Assembly (NCBI GenBank): GCA_006503535.1
Contig: QYRS01000003.1
Span: 1,054,001 to 1,118,000, forward strand
Source: Arthrinium phaeospermum
Taxonomy: Eukaryota > Ascomycota > Sordariomycetes > Amphisphaeriales > Apiosporaceae
Length of the DNA stretch: 64,000 nt
Reading direction: 5' to 3'
Below, one piece after another: positions 22,429 to 36,500 of the stretch. Under the pieces are notes generated by a model. That model saw only the letters and a list, made by a program, of their open reading frames with translations, was not told the DNA's origin and did not search any database. Position 1 is the stretch's first letter, and each line of letters opens with the position of its first letter. The position numbers were made by a program, and so were the translations under genes.

Positions 22429-23613
22429 ATGTCTTCCATCTACGTTACCAAAACACGCTCTGCCAACACCAGCACTCCCAACACCCCTGTGTCCGCCCGA
22501 GACATTTCGAGAGAGCTGCAGCTGCGGTCCGTTTCTAGCCCTACGTCAGCATCAGCAACAATCTCATTTGGCGTTCACAAGCAAGGAAGCGACACCGTTA
22601 CAATGGTTCACCTGTCTGCTGCCGAGATCAATGACATTGGCGCTCGTCTGGCTGCTGCTCGCGCAAATGGAGACCTACCCAACACACGAGCTCCAGACTA
22701 CAACCTTGACATTATGTACCAAGACTACCAGCGGCTTCTCTATCTCCAGCGTCTCCGTGGTGATGCCAACCTGCCTGCCTCTGATGAATACAGTGCGGCA
22801 TTCGTGGAGGTCAACCGCGAGATCGTCCAACGTGATGTCCAATTCCACGAACAACAAAAGGATACTGAGAACCATCAGCGCATGGAAAACATCCGCCAGC
22901 ATCTCAATGACCAAGTTCGTCAGCACAACGCCCGCCAAGCTGCCTATGAGGCTATTACTGCTGCTGTCAGCAACGGTAAAGCCCAAAATGTCGAAGCTTC
23001 TGTGGTCATGAACGAGATCCGTTCTGCGGTTCAGACCATGGCTGGCACTCAAAGTAATGGCGTAAACGACAACAACATGGATGCTGTCATGGAAGAGGTC
23101 TTTTCCACCATTGAGACTGCTCTTCTTGACGCTGCTGGTCCCCTTCGCCTCACCAGTAACCGCCTGGACCAGAACAACAACCGATATGACCAGAACAACT
23201 CTCGGTTTGGTAACCAAATCGACAACATGAGTACCCAAGTTGGCGCCCTGAACAATAACATAGGCGCAATCTCCAATCATGTTTCTGCACTTGGTACCCT
23301 GTTGCATTCAGTCAACACCATCAGCAACGCCACCAATAGCCAAATGGGTCAGATTTCTCGCGAAGTAAACACTCTACAAGACCTCCTCAACATGATCCCC
23401 AACCTTGTTGATGAGTCAATCCAACGGAACCTTTCTCAAGCCATTCAAGCAGCAATGGGCCCTGCTCTAATCAGCGCTCTGACGACTGGTCTTAAGGGTG
23501 TCTCTACTCCTCCAAGCAGTCCTACTGGTATCCCTAAGAAGAAGACCCGCCGCGGCTTCTTTGGTTTCTTCAGGCGCAGTCGAAAGGGTAGCAATACTGT
23601 CACCGTCCAGTAG
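22429..23613 (+). CDS. Coiled-coil protein with basic C-terminus, 394 aa
   Basis: The start is the ATG at 22429 just after a leader intron; the frame is open further upstream only through non-ATG codons. Residues 1-60 are Ser/Thr-rich and disordered (MSSIYVTKTRSANTSTPNTP). Residues ~75-180 are helical with Gln/Arg-rich segments (YQRLLYLQRLRGDANLP, HEQQKDTENHQRMENIRQHL). Residues ~240-345 form a heptad-type coil: NRLDQNNNRYDQNNSRFGNQ, then IDNMSTQVGALNNNIGAISN and repeats of similar spacing. The tail is Ser/Pro plus a basic-aromatic patch (KKKTRRGFFGFFRRSRKG) that could bind membrane phospholipid or nucleic acid. No enzymatic motif. Function unknown; the coil suggests a scaffold or oligomer. 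Confidence 0.8.
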   Translation: MSSIYVTKTRSANTSTPNTPVSARDISRELQLRSVSSPTSASATISFGVHKQGSDTVTMVHLSAAEINDIGARLAAARANGDLPNTRAPDYNLDIMYQDYQRLLYLQRLRGDANLPASDEYSAAFVEVNREIVQRDVQFHEQQKDTENHQRMENIRQHLNDQVRQHNARQAAYEAITAAVSNGKAQNVEASVVMNEIRSAVQTMAGTQSNGVNDNNMDAVMEEVFSTIETALLDAAGPLRLTSNRLDQNNNRYDQNNSRFGNQIDNMSTQVGALNNNIGAISNHVSALGTLLHSVNTISNATNSQMGQISREVNTLQDLLNMIPNLVDESIQRNLSQAIQAAMGPALISALTTGLKGVSTPPSSPTGIPKKKTRRGFFGFFRRSRKGSNTVTVQ

Positions 23614-26278
23614 ACGATCTTCTACACTACATCGTTGGTTTGGCTGGTTGGAAGCAAATTGGCACCCCTCGGCTGGAGGTTCTGTTTCTGGCATACAATA
23701 GGGAGGCGTCACTGGAAATACAAGGAGGATTTTAAACTGTCAAATGTTGTAATTAGGAACCGGTTCTCAAGGGCCATGGCGGTACATGGCATAATATGGC
23801 TTCAGATCTCGGAACTACATAGCTCTCTCAGTCGGAACTGGCAGAGGTAATACAAATAAGAACTACATCCTCTCAAACTCCATCAACCTAGGTGCGAATC
23901 GTGATGATATACTACTTTGCCCCTGCGGCCGTGTGATATGATCTTGTGGAAGTAGGCTCATAATGCCCCATTGGTGCTGTTCCCTTCTCGAACTCGATTC
24001 ATCCCGTCACCGCTTTGCGGCTGGGGAATAAAACCCGTAGTAGAGGACAACCTTATGTGCACGCAGTTGGACATGCTCACCTTCTCCCAGAACACATTCA
24101 GTACTCCCCGATAGAACCGACCAGGCACATTCTAATTCACTGTAGGTTTGTCTACGCAAGGGGGTCGGGCTAATCGTGCGGATTCCATGTCTAAAAGCAG
24201 GCAACAAGTGAGCGGCAGTCAAGCAGGACGGTTTGTTCGTATCCCACAGCTCAACATCAAATAGGGAAGGTAAGCAGTAGCAAATCCAGTTCATCAGTTA
24301 GTCATGAAGAACGGCAGGTGCTTGGCGTTCTTAAAACTGACTTAGTTGTATCTGACTCAGCTTTAAGTAGGAAAGGAGGGCCATGACTGCTACGAGAAGT
24401 TGACTTCTGGCCTCGATAGTATCGCACTCATGGTGTCAAAGCGTAACAAATGGTTTTGAACTCCTGTTGACGGCTGGAGTTGGAGTCACTCGTGACAACC
24501 TTGGTCTGGGACATGATGGAATCAGATTGCCCTATGGGTGTTTGGTGTTTTCTCAAAACATTTATTAAGAGCAATGTGCTCCTGTATATCAATTCTAAAG
24601 TCATCAGCTGCCACCCCTAGTCCAAGCTCTGTTTACATATGTCTGGATCATGGTGCTTGGCCGAATGGTCCTTCCCCCCTGTGCTCACCACCAGACCCAG
24701 GAGTTTCCAAATCAGTAAACCGCTTCTATGTATCTCTGTGTGTGCCGAATTCGGTTTAGGTATCACTTCTGGTGTAGCAAATAACAGCAGACCCCTCTGT
24801 CAAAATGCGCAATCAGACAGTAACTCCCGAGCAGGTCTCTCGGTACAGGCCCTCCGTACAGTGGTACACGGGCCGAGTGGGGTAGCTTCCGGGGGGCCGA
24901 GTCGGCCTGAATAGGGGAGCTCTTCGGCCTGCATAGTGCAAAGCCTGATTATCGACCACTGACGATACTGTTCCGACCAATCGCAAATCAGAAGACAGAA
25001 ACTTCCACTCCAGAAAAATTCAATCTAACAATAGGAATAATCACATCTACGGAATAATAATCTATGCCAAAAGGAAAGGGAAAAGCGGGTCTACACCCTC
25101 CTCCAGATCACCCAGCTCCTCCTCCAAGGACATAAAAGCACCTCCCACCTCCCGACCTTCAACCACGATCTCCCTCTCATCCTTCTCTCCTGCAAAGTCA
25201 AGCAGAATCTTGGACATCAGAGCATCATCATCCACTGTTGCCACAACTATTCATCACGCTTTCCTGCCCTTTCCAGTATACACTGTTGTATCGGAATCGC
25301 AGATTACCATACTCCTTCCTTCGCTTGCCAAGTGCAATCATCTTTACTACTCTCACTCCTGATTTCACCTGCAACATTTCTACCCAGTGATCGCGAATCA
25401 ACCTTCAGTTATCGACACCTTCTCTGTCCTTGTATCGACAGTCTGTATCTCAGTCGACCACTCTACACACCAGGTTTCATCGTCATTGCATTACGTCCAT
25501 GACCTAGCAGTAAGTTCACTACCTTCTCCATTCATCAATCCATCGTTGCCTCCCATTTCAGCACCGCCTTCCCAGACCCAATCGACTACGGCTCTCCGAG
25601 GTCAACTCAACAATCACTTCATTCTCCATTACCATCCCAAACCCCACACAACTTCATTGCACCTTGAGCATTCATCAAGAGAATCATCCATCTGAACTTC
25701 TAATGGTTTCAGCCTTCATGTTCAAGATCCTTGGATGAAATTCTCTTCTCCCAACCCATTACATCAATCCCCCCCTTCTCGGACCTCATCACGTCCATCA
25801 TCTCTCACCACATTATCAATCCTGCCGACAACAGATTTGCAATCGCTCTGCTATCCACTTGTCGCATTCTATTGTCTTGATTGAAACGATCCATCTACAT
25901 CCGCACAATTCACCAAGTCCGCAGACCCCCACAACTTGACCATCAATCTCTTATTATCTGCTACTGACACTTGACTGCTTGCTCTAGTTTCTGTGCAACA
26001 ACTTGCAGAAATCCCTCCATAGTACTTGGAAACCAACTCATCCAGGTTGATTCATCACCTTGAACACCTCCGCCTGTTATTTCCCTCAGACCGAACCATA
26101 CTGCCTGATCTTGGATACTCATCTCCATCATCTACAACACCCTTGGTACAGGATACCATACTACTACACCACCGACCCAGTGGATCTACTGGCACTTGAT
26201 CGCTCATTGATCTGACGAAAACATATTGTCTCTCTTTCCGCTTGTGTTTGCAGCTTCCTGTAAAAGAACTGTATCATC
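23614..26278. other. Intergenic; downstream half is the long leader of the acidic nuclear gene
   Basis: No supported gene. From about 25200 to 26278 the plus strand is strongly CT/CA-rich with many short AUG frames, the look of a long fungal 5' leader. A TTTGCAG at ~26246-26252 could be a leader-intron acceptor. A small GC-rich patch with repeated GGCCGAGT words lies at ~24868-24910. Confidence 0.5.
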
Positions 26279-28596
26279 ATGCCTCGTGGAAAGATGACCG
26301 CCGGCCGCGAAGCCCAACAGGCCAAGAAACGAGGAACCAAGCGCCCGGCCGCTGCTAGCGCTGCCGAACCCGCCGCCGCCTCCAACAAGCGGCGCAAGGC
26401 CCAGGACAAGGTCATCGTCGTCAACGACCCCATCGATGATGACGACAACGACCCCGACTGGCAGGGCGGCTCCGAGGGATCCACCCCGCAGCCCGTCGCC
26501 AAGCCCAAGGCAACCCCGCGTGGACGCAACAAGGGCAAGGCCCCAGCTGTCCACACACCTCTGACAGCCGCCCAGGAGACCCCGACGTCTGACCAGATTG
26601 GAGCCCATGGGGGTAGGATGGTGTGGCAGAATGAGAAGAACAAGCGACCTCCTTACGTTCCGTTAAGCTTCCGGTGGTCCAATCCCAAAACCTCCAATGC
26701 CAAGGAACCCAAAACTCCTCCTGAGGCGGACGAGAATGGCGAGAACGGCAAGAAGGTACGCAAGAGCAGTGATCGCAAGCTGGTCAATTGGAATCGTAAG
26801 TACCAGTCCGTTCTTCTCTATTGCACTTTTCAATTCTGACAGTTTTGCAGGGCCACGCATGCATGAGAAGCTTCTTCTCAACCTGTTTTACGAGTGTAAC
26901 AAGGCGGACATCGAGCTTCCTTGGGACCGAGTTGCCCACCGCCTTGACCCCGGCACCACGGGGGAGGCCGTTGTCCAGGCCCTCACTCGCCTCCGACAGA
27001 CGTGCCTTGCTGAGGGCCACCTGGTCCCGCCCGAGCTGAATACCAAGGATCCCTGGACCCGCGGACTCACTCGGGTGTATCCTGACAGCTTCGATGAAGC
27101 GGACATCCTGTATTGTCGCCCCGTCGGTTGGTACGAAGAGGTCGAACACCCCAAGGAGAAGAATCCGACGGCCGAGCGGCTTACCTTCAACGGCACTCAC
27201 AAGTTCGTATGGTCTTATTCGGCCGATAAGGCGCCAGTCCCAGATGAGTGGAAGGAGGACGGAAGTAAGCGAAAGAATGAAGTTCGCCTGTCAACAGCCG
27301 ATGTCATTAGAATGGCCAAGGAAGAAGAGCAGCGGCATTACAATGGCTCCAGCTCATCCAGCGCCACCCATTACCGATTCGCCGCGCCTGTCCTCTCATC
27401 ATCCACGACAGAGACCAACACTTCGGATGCGTTTGCTGACGACGATGGGGACTATGCTGAGGATGATGAAGATGGTATGGACTACGACGAGGATCAAGAG
27501 GATGAAGAGGACGAGGATGGTGCCTCGGAAGATGAGACACGCGAGTTCACGCCCAAGCTGGGACACTCGCATATCGACTCGCGACCCAATGGACGTCGGA
27601 TCCCTCGTACCAACAAAGCATCTAGACGCCAGAGCGAGATCCCTTCCATCCCTGCCAACTCCCGTGGTGCCACCCCCACGTCGAGTCTCCGTGGCAACAA
27701 GGGCAATGGCATGGCCCCCAAGGGCTACATGCGAAACCCGCAGGCACAGGCTGCTATCCGTAACATGGCACTTGGAAATGGCATCCATCCCAGGAACACT
27801 ATGTCCACTCTCAACCGCCCCTTCACTGCGCAGACTATGCCCCAAGTGCCTCAGCCTAACATTGCCCATGGCCTGGAAACTTCGCAGGACTAGATCTCCC
27901 CGAACCCAGACATGATGACGCAACAGATGAATCCGGGACAATTTCCCTTTGGCGGCGATGGAGCTTTTGATAGTGACACTGCTCCTTCCCAGATCCCCCA
28001 GTTTACCCAGCCGATGTACAACGGTATGGGGCCTGTCATCTCTTTCGGCTTGAGCGCGATCGAGGCCAACATCTTGCAGCAACTTCAGGCGAAGTTAGCC
28101 AAGGGACCCTTGAGTGACCAAGATTTCGAAAAACTACAACAACTGGAGGAGAAGGGTGCCAGCGGACAGGCTGCGATGGCCAAACCCGAGTCGGCCAGTG
28201 AGAGTCCTCCCGCGCAAGCCTCATCCTCGATCCCAGATGTCCCCGCCAGCGAATCCACCATGCAATCGAACATGCAATCCAACCCAGATGCGACTCAGCT
28301 GGAGCCAAGTTCGGATGGCATGCAGTCTTTTGATTCGTATCGCGATGGCCGGTTGTCGAGTGAAGAAGAGGCTTTCATTGGTGACAGCTTAGCTGCAGCA
28401 GAAGATCTCCAGCAGTTCTACGCCACCCATGACGATCAGAGAGATTCGGAACAGGATTCATTCTTTTTGATGCAAGATCTCGTGAGTTGGACCCCTCTAT
28501 CGTCTGTTGGTTTCTTCATGTTGCTAACCTTATTATGAACAGAATGAAACCCAGGAGCAGGAAGAAGGCTACGCCTTTGGTGCGAAATACCAATGA
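26279..28596 (+). CDS. Large acidic nuclear protein with Myb-like helical domain; in-frame TAG at 27891
   Basis: Exons 26279-26795, 26851-28481 and 28543-28596, consensus splice sites, in phase. The first ~170 aa are basic/disordered with KKRGTKRP and NKRRKAQDK (NLS-like) and an acidic patch. Residues ~175-237 (MHEKLLLNLFYECNKADIEL-PWDRVAHRL ... EAVVQALTRLRQTC) share the helical Trp-containing pattern of the small Myb-like proteins. WYEEVE and HKFVWSYSADKAPVPDEWK follow, then an Asp/Glu-rich low-complexity region (~385-430) and Gln/Pro/Met-rich sequence. A TAG at 27891-27893 ends the frame at ETSQD, yet the same frame resumes at once (ISPNPDMMTQQMNPGQFPF), runs 190+ codons and joins a final exon ending AFGAKYQ. 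A 48-nt stretch 27846-27893 (GTGCCT donor, CTAAC branch-like word, GACTAG acceptor) would remove the TAG in frame. Otherwise it is a nonsense mutation. Likely a transcription or chromatin factor. Confidence 0.78.
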
Positions 28597-30352
28597 TTGG
28601 GTCTTCTGCTGTTCCCGACTCCAGCCCCGAGAGCTGTCGATCTCTGACCTCTTGCATATATGTTGTCCCTTGGACACATCAACTCTTGGTTTCTTCTTTT
28701 GGTCTCCTCTTTGGCAGTTACTGCCATTTTGGTCCAGCAATTTCGCATTGTTAGCCATCATCATGATCATCTTTCTTTTTCTTTTGGCAGCTGAGAAGCT
28801 CGGCGATGGCCTATCATTCATTCAGTACATACTTCCCTCGATGGCAGCAGCAGATATGGTCCTCATCTCGATACCACCATTGAACATCGACATTTTTGGG
28901 TGCTGCAGCCTAGCACATATTCGCACAACCTTTGTACAAAGCATCTACGAGAAGACGACCTGAACAGTATGTTCGTTCTGGGTTATATACAGAGAGAGAT
29001 TATTGCCTGCACTTTGCCTCACGGTGCTTTGGCATACGACAGTTTGCATTTGCATTTTGCATCAAACACACACATATTTCGCACGGAGAGTAGGGGAGGA
29101 TTGCATTGCATACACACATTTGCTTGGATGGTGGTTTGGATCCACGATATTTGTTGAGATGTGGAGGACTCAGCGGGAGGAGGAGGAGACTGAGGGCCGA
29201 TGATACTTGTTTTCCTTGTTTACTTGAGCTTGGCTATTGCATTTGCCAGAAGCGCAATTGATTTGCATCACCATGTCTTTGTTTCTCATGTTTTCCCTGT
29301 TGTTGTCCAAGGCGATTGGATCTGAATTGCACATGTTTGTACACTATCTGACTGACGATGGTGGATTTGGTTTACCAGGTGGTCAACAACAGTTACTGTT
29401 CATAGCATGCGACATGAAAACGTTGGTTGAGCGAATGATTTCCTTTGAGTTACGCGATGAATGCCATCTAGTGTGGAAGGCTTTCTCATACGTCCATGTG
29501 CACATAATGTAGTGCACTTCGGTCTCCTGCGGCCATCAACATTGCTTTGCTGTGTTGGTCAAGTCCCAGCTCTGCAGAGCCCGACCGAGAAGGCCTCCTA
29601 TTGGGCCATGATGCCTGCTTGTTGGCAATAGTATGGGATGCGGGAGCCCGAGTTCCCAAACGGCAACCCTGGTCCGGACCACCGCTTCGAGAGAGTTGGT
29701 TGCACTTTGGAAATGGGCAAGGCGTTAGTATCAATCTCGAGTGATGGAGTCGGTTACGTGCTCGCGTACTTACAGCAAGACTGTAAAGGTGTTACGTGTG
29801 CGTTGAGAGGCAGGCAGTCTGGGTTACCAATGCCTGGGCTGATACACACCCAGCAGGGAGGATCCTTACAGTCCTGATTGAGGATAGTACGCGGTGAGGT
29901 GATTATAAACATTGGCTTAGTTGTTGTTGGCAATATGGGGTTCCGATACCTGCCGCCGCAGTTTGCCTCCCAGTGACGAAGTGCAGTGTATGAAGTTTCA
30001 GGCTAGATAGCCAGCTGTTTAATGTCGCCTCTGTCGAAACAGGCACAAGGACCAATGTGAATTTCGAATTGAGATTGAGATGGACGTGATGTTCTCAAAT
30101 GCGGTCAGGTAGGAGAGCGAAGTGCCCTGGGAGCAGTTGAGGAACACGACATAGGCTCCATATGGGCCACATGATGCCCTCATGTACCCTCCGCATCTCG
30201 CATTCTATCTGCGAGACAGCTGGTAGCAGGACTTCCCGCCTCCTCGCTCAAGCCATTCCGCATCGAGGGATCCTTCTCACAATTGAAGTTCCGAGTAAGG
30301 CTTTTGCACGACTTCAGCTACAAAGGGTCGGCACAACTGGCGAAGAAGCTCG
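28597..30352. other. Intergenic up to element A
   Basis: About 1.75 kb of 3' flank and intergenic DNA. Short frames only; none is supported. No RNA gene or repeat was recognised. Confidence 0.5.
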
Positions 30353-30424
30353 TCAAGAACGTCGTTGATAGAGGCGGACATTGAAGCCAGCTATTAGAAC
30401 CATGAAGAGAGCATATATCCAACC
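30353..30424 (-). pseudogene. C-terminal membrane-segment remnant of gene broken by element A
   Basis: Reading the minus strand from the CAACC duplication at 30420-30424 gives GWIYALFMVLIAGFNVRLY then QRRS and a stop at 30353. Sixteen consecutive apolar residues look like a C-terminal membrane anchor. If element A and one CAACC copy are removed, this frame is continuous with RTDDYTGLSALG encoded just right of the element (37262 upward). It is therefore the detached tail of the island gene. Product not identified. Confidence 0.6.
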
Positions 30425-30563
30425 TGTAAAGGTATAGTTTATATTAATATTATTATACGAGGAATTAAAAAAATTTTAATACCGAATTATAAAAATTTTA
30501 TTTAAATATTAGTATAAAGCGTACGGGCTTTAGCGTATAAATTACCGATATAGAGTCGTAATA
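30425..30563. repeat. Left LTR of element A
   Basis: 139 bp, starts TGTAAAGGTATAGTTTA and ends TAGAGTCGTAATA; matches 37119-37256 apart from C-to-T and G-to-A changes plus a few others. Confidence 0.88.
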
Positions 30564-33500
30564 ATTACCCGCTATTAAAAAAGTTTTCGATTTTAAAAAT
30601 AATAAAGTTCGAATAAGGAATTTTTAAAAAAAATAATACCTTACTTTTTTACTTATTTTTTATTATAAATATAAACGCTTTTTTATTAAATTATTAAATC
30701 GATTAACTATATTATTATTTCTTATTATTTTAATCTTTTTACCGATTATTAATATTTTAATTAATTTAATATTTATACGAAAATTTTTTTTATTATTTTT
30801 TTTTACGGCGATAAAATTATATATTTTTTTATAATTTTATTAATTTATTATTTATTATTTCTTTTAATTTTTAACTTTTCTTTTTCTATATCGTTTTAAC
30901 TTTCGTAATTTCTTTATTTAAAAAAATAGCGGCGAATTTAATATCGATATTAATATTAATATCGAACTATTTTCCGCGTTCTTTTTATTTAAATATTCTT
31001 AATATATATACGGCTTTAATAAATCCGAATTAATATTATAAAACTCCTTTAATTAATCTTAATATCCGTATAAATTTTTAATTTTTTTTTAATTCGGGGA
31101 TTAATATCGCTATTTAAAAAAATATTAAATATTAACCTATTCTTACTATTTAATAATATCGTTAAATTTAACTTTAAAACGATCTTTATTAATATTATCG
31201 TAATAAATAATTATATTTTTATCCTTAAATTTATTATTTATTTATTTAATAATTAAGTTATTAAAAACTTTTATTAATAATAAATTATAAAAAATTAAAA
31301 AATATAAAATCTTATCGATAATATTAATTTATAAATATTTTTATATACTTTTTCTATTTTAAAAAATCCCTTTTTTTATTATTAAATTTTTTAAATAATT
31401 TAAAAATTTTAATAAATTTAATATTTAAATAAACTTAATTATTTTTTTTAAAATTTAATTAAAATCGTTTTTTATTTATCGCCGCGATTTAAAGCTTTTA
31501 TATTTTTTAAATTATTATTTATAAATAATTTAATATTAATTAAAAATATTTATTAAAATTATTTATAATAAAATAATCTTTTTTTTATTTAATTATTATT
31601 TTTAACGATATTAAACTTTTAAACTCGATACTTATTTTTAAATAATAAAAATAATTAATATAAAATAATATAAACTTTATCGATTTTAATACGATATTAT
31701 TTATAATAAATTCCGTTATAAATAATTAATTATATTAATTATTTTAAAAATAATTAATATATATATATAATATATATTTATAAAAATATTAATATTTTTT
31801 ATTTATTTATTCGTTTCCGAATAATAAATTAATAAAAGCGATAATATTATTTTAAATTATTTATTTAATTATTTTTAAAATAAAAATATAAATTAATCGC
31901 TTTTATTGTTAATAATATTATTAAATAGGCCGTATAATAATTAAATATATTAAAAAAAACCGTTAATAAAGTTATTAATTTTTAAAGAAATTACCGGAAT
32001 ATAATATTATATCTTTATTAATTTATTAATTATTATAAAAATATATTTATAAATTTAATTATTACGTTTATAAAATAAAAATTTTATAATATAATTAATT
32101 AAAATTTTAATTTATTTTTTATTTAAAATTAATAAAAATTATAAAAGGTTAAAAAATATTTAATAAAAAAATTTTCTTTTTTAATATATATAATAATTCC
32201 GTATATATCGTATAATATCCTTATATATTTAAAATTAAATATATTATTATTAAATAAAATTTAACGTTTTTATTTATTCGGGGTAATTTATTATATTAAA
32301 AATATAATATTAATAAAGGATTTAAAAGTTAATTATTTTATTCCGCGATATAAAAAAACGCTCTTTAAAATAAACCCTTTTTTATACCGCGTTATAATAT
32401 ATAATAAGTATTTTTATTAATATTTTTTAAAAAGCTTTCGGCTATTATTTTTTTTTTTAATCGATAGTTTTTATTATATCCGGTATTTTTAAGGATATTT
32501 TATAAGCGTTATCGATTAATTCGTTTATTAATATATTAATTTTTTTTATTAAAATTAGAAATAAATATTATTATTATCGTTATCGGTTATATTAATAAAC
32601 TTTACGTTTTTAAAAAATTTAACGTTAAGAAGTAATTATTAATATCGGTAATTAATATACTCGTCGTTATAATTATTAGGTTTATTTTTTAAAAGCCGGT
32701 TTAATATATTTAATTAATTGTAATATTATTCCGATTTATATATAATAATAAAATTAAAATTAATAAAACACTTAGTTTATTTTATTTATTTAATATTAAA
32801 ACGTTTCGTAATTATAAAATACTTTAAATTTTTATAATTCGTAACGACGTTAAAATTATTAAAATTTTATAACTTTAAACATTATTTTTTAAAGTTTTTA
32901 ATAATAATTAATAATTTTTTTATATATTTCGTAATTATATTTTTAAATTAAATATTTAAATAAAAAAAAAATTATTAAATATTATATTTATTATAATTTT
33001 AAAATAATATTCCTTTAACGGCTTAATTTAAAGTATCCGTTTCTATGAATATCGGTTATAAAGAATCGAAGTATCGTAAAATTAAAGTTATAATAAATAT
33101 TTATTTAAATTAAAAAAAGTTTATTTATATTTTATAATTTAATTTTAAAAAAATATATCTTTTATAAATTTTATAAAAAACTTTATTATTTTAAAATATT
33201 TAATAATAAATTATTAATAATAATTTATAAACTTTAAAAAACGTTATAATTTTTTTATTTTTTTTTTTAATATATAAATTTAAGCTTTATTAAAATAAAA
33301 TAATTTAAACTTTATTTTAATTTATAAAGATATTATAACGATTAATAATAAATTTTAAATATTTTATTAAAAAAATATAAAACTTATTTTTATTAATATC
33401 GATTTAAAATCTTATTACTTATAATTAGTAAATAACCTTATTAATATATTTATAATATTTTTTTAATATATTAAAAAAAATAATAATATTGTTTAAATAT

Positions 33501-36500
33501 ATAAAATAAAATTCGTTTAAAATATCGTAAAATAAAGAATTAATATAATTTTAAAAATAAAAAAATATATTATAAAGTTTAAATAGAATTATAAATTATT
33601 TAAATAATTTATATTTCGTAATAAACGCCGTTTTTTATTTTTCGCTTTTAACGATTCGAGTTCGATTAAAAACTATAATAATATTAAATTTAAAAAACTA
33701 TTTTATTTTATTTATTTTATTAATATATTATAAATTAATAATAAAAGAAATCGATTTTTAATTATAATTATATTTAATTTTTAATAATTATAATATATTT
33801 AAATACCCTCTCTCGATTTTTAAGCGATTAATAATGGTATTATTATTAACGATATAAATCGTTAAATAAAATTTTTATTTAATTAATCGTTAAATTATTT
33901 TTTAATAATTTTAAGTTCGTTAATATTAAAAAGCCGTAATTTCGAATATAATAACGTCGTTTTTTTTTTTAAATAAATTTTTATATTTATTAAGCGATAT
34001 AGCGATAAATTATTTATAAATTATTTTAAAAAAGCGTTAATAAAATAATAATATTAAATAAAGATTTTTTTTTTAATTATTTTTTAATTAAAGAATTTTT
34101 TTGTTATTTTTTTATAAACTTTTTAATATCGTTTTATATAATTTTAATTATTACTTTAAATTTAAAAAGATCGCTTAAAAAGTTTAAAAAATTAAAAAAT
34201 TACGCCTTTATTCCTTTTTATCGATAAAAAATTATTATATTAATTACGTTTAATATTACGATTTAAAAAGGTTTCGCGATTAATTTTTTTATATTTTCGA
34301 ATTTTATTATTTTTTTAATCGAAATTATTATTTTAATTATTATATTATAATATAATATTACTTTCGAATTTTGTTTATAAAATAAAAAAATAAAATAAAC
34401 GCGATATTTTATAATTATTATTAATAAGTTATATTTCTTTATACGTTAATAAATTTTATTATCGTTTAACGATTAAAAGTTTAAAATTGTAAAAGCCACG
34501 AGTATATTTATATAAATTTTTAGTTCTATTTATTTTTAAATTTCCGCGATATTTATTATATTAACGAAGTTAAACGTTTTATTTCGTATTTAATAAAGCT
34601 TAAAATCGTAAAAATAAAATTTAAAATAAATTTAATTATTAAAAATAATTATATTTTTAATTTAATCGATTATAAAATTATAAAGTTTTAATTAAAAAAT
34701 TTTTAATATAATATTAATATTAAATTATATAATTAAAAAGCGAAAATATTTTTAATAAAAGATTAATTAAAATTAAATTTTAATATAATAAATAATATAT
34801 TTTATTTCATTTAAAGAGTTATTAATTATTAATAATTTTTTAAGTTTATTAAAGGTTTATAAAAATAAATTATTTTTATATATAAAAAAAATATTTAAAA
34901 AAGCGAAATCGAAATATTTTAAATTAATTATAATATTAATTATATAACGTATATAATTATTTATAAATAAATTTAATAGTTATAAATATTTAAAATTTAT
35001 AATTATTAATATAAAATATTTAAATTTATTATCGATAAAATATTTTTCTTTTTAATATTTTTCTTTTTAATATTTTTTTATGCGATTTTATAAAAGAATT
35101 AATTGTTTTTTAAAATTTTAATAATTTATTTATATTATTATTAATTTAATTATTAATATTAAATTTAAAGTTACGCGGGTTAAAGTATTTAATATTAAAC
35201 GGGTTAAATTATTTAATATTAATTGTTATTTTAACTGAAAAAAAAATCTTAAGTTTAAAAAATATTTAAAAAATCGAAATTTATCGGGCTCGAATATTCG
35301 ATTATTAAATTAATTTAATAAACCCCTCTATTTTAAAAAGGGGTATTATTAAAATTATCGCTATAATTACGTTTGTTTTAAAAATTAAATTAATTATTAT
35401 TATAATAATTTTAACTTTAAAAATTTTATTATTAATTTAAATTTTAATAAAAATAATCGCTTCGAATATTATTATATAAACCGCTATAACCGTTATTTTA
35501 ATTACGTTTTTTTTAACTTTTAAATATCGAAATTTATCCTTAAATATTATAAATATTATTATTAAATTAAAAATAACCGCGTTAATTATAATCCTAATTA
35601 TCGTAATTAAAATAAAGGCGGTTTTTATATTAATAATAATATTAAAATTAATTTAATTTTAATTATTTAACTTTATAAATAACGACGTTAATTTTATTAA
35701 TATTTATTAAATTATTATTATTGGTTTATCGATTAATTAATTATTAATTAATTAATCTTTTTAAATATTTTTAAATAATTATATTTATATAACGGAAGTT
35801 ATTATTAAATTTATTATATAAAAAATTTATTTATTAAAATCGTTGTTTATTAATAAATTAAAATTAATAACGACGGCTTTTTATAAATCGTTATTAATTT
35901 TAAATATAAATTAAGTTATTTTTATATAATTATTATAATTTAATTTTAAATAATATTTAATAAAAAATACGAAAAATTTAAATTAAATTAATTTATTTAT
36001 TTAAAATTTTTAAAAATTAACTTTAACGTTTTTTCGAATATCGACGATATCGTAAATTACAATTATATTTTTTAATATTTTTAATAAGGATTAATACTAT
36101 TATTTTTTAAACGAAATCTTATTTTTAACTATTTTAATAATCGAATTTATTAAAATAAAAACGTTTCTTTTAAATTTAAAAATAATATATTTAAATTAAG
36201 TTTTTTTTATATTGAAATAAAACTTTTCTTAATTTAACTTATAATTAAAACCTTATTATTAAACTTTAAATTTTTTATATTTAATAACTTTATTATTTTT
36301 ATTTATAAAATATTTAAGCTTATAATTATAAAAGATTTTTTAAAATTATTTTAAAATATTTTATAATAAATATTAATAAACTTTTTTTAAAACTTATTAT
36401 ATTTATATTAAAATTAAATTAACTTATTTTATACTTCCTTAAAATAAATATTATTATTAATTTTAAATTAAGTATTAATTTCGAAGCTTATTTTTAATTA

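Noticed and set aside
29237..29877. Several 65-90-codon frames in the 29-30 kb interval
   Set aside because: Overlap on both strands, no coherent peptide features, no splice-supported extension.
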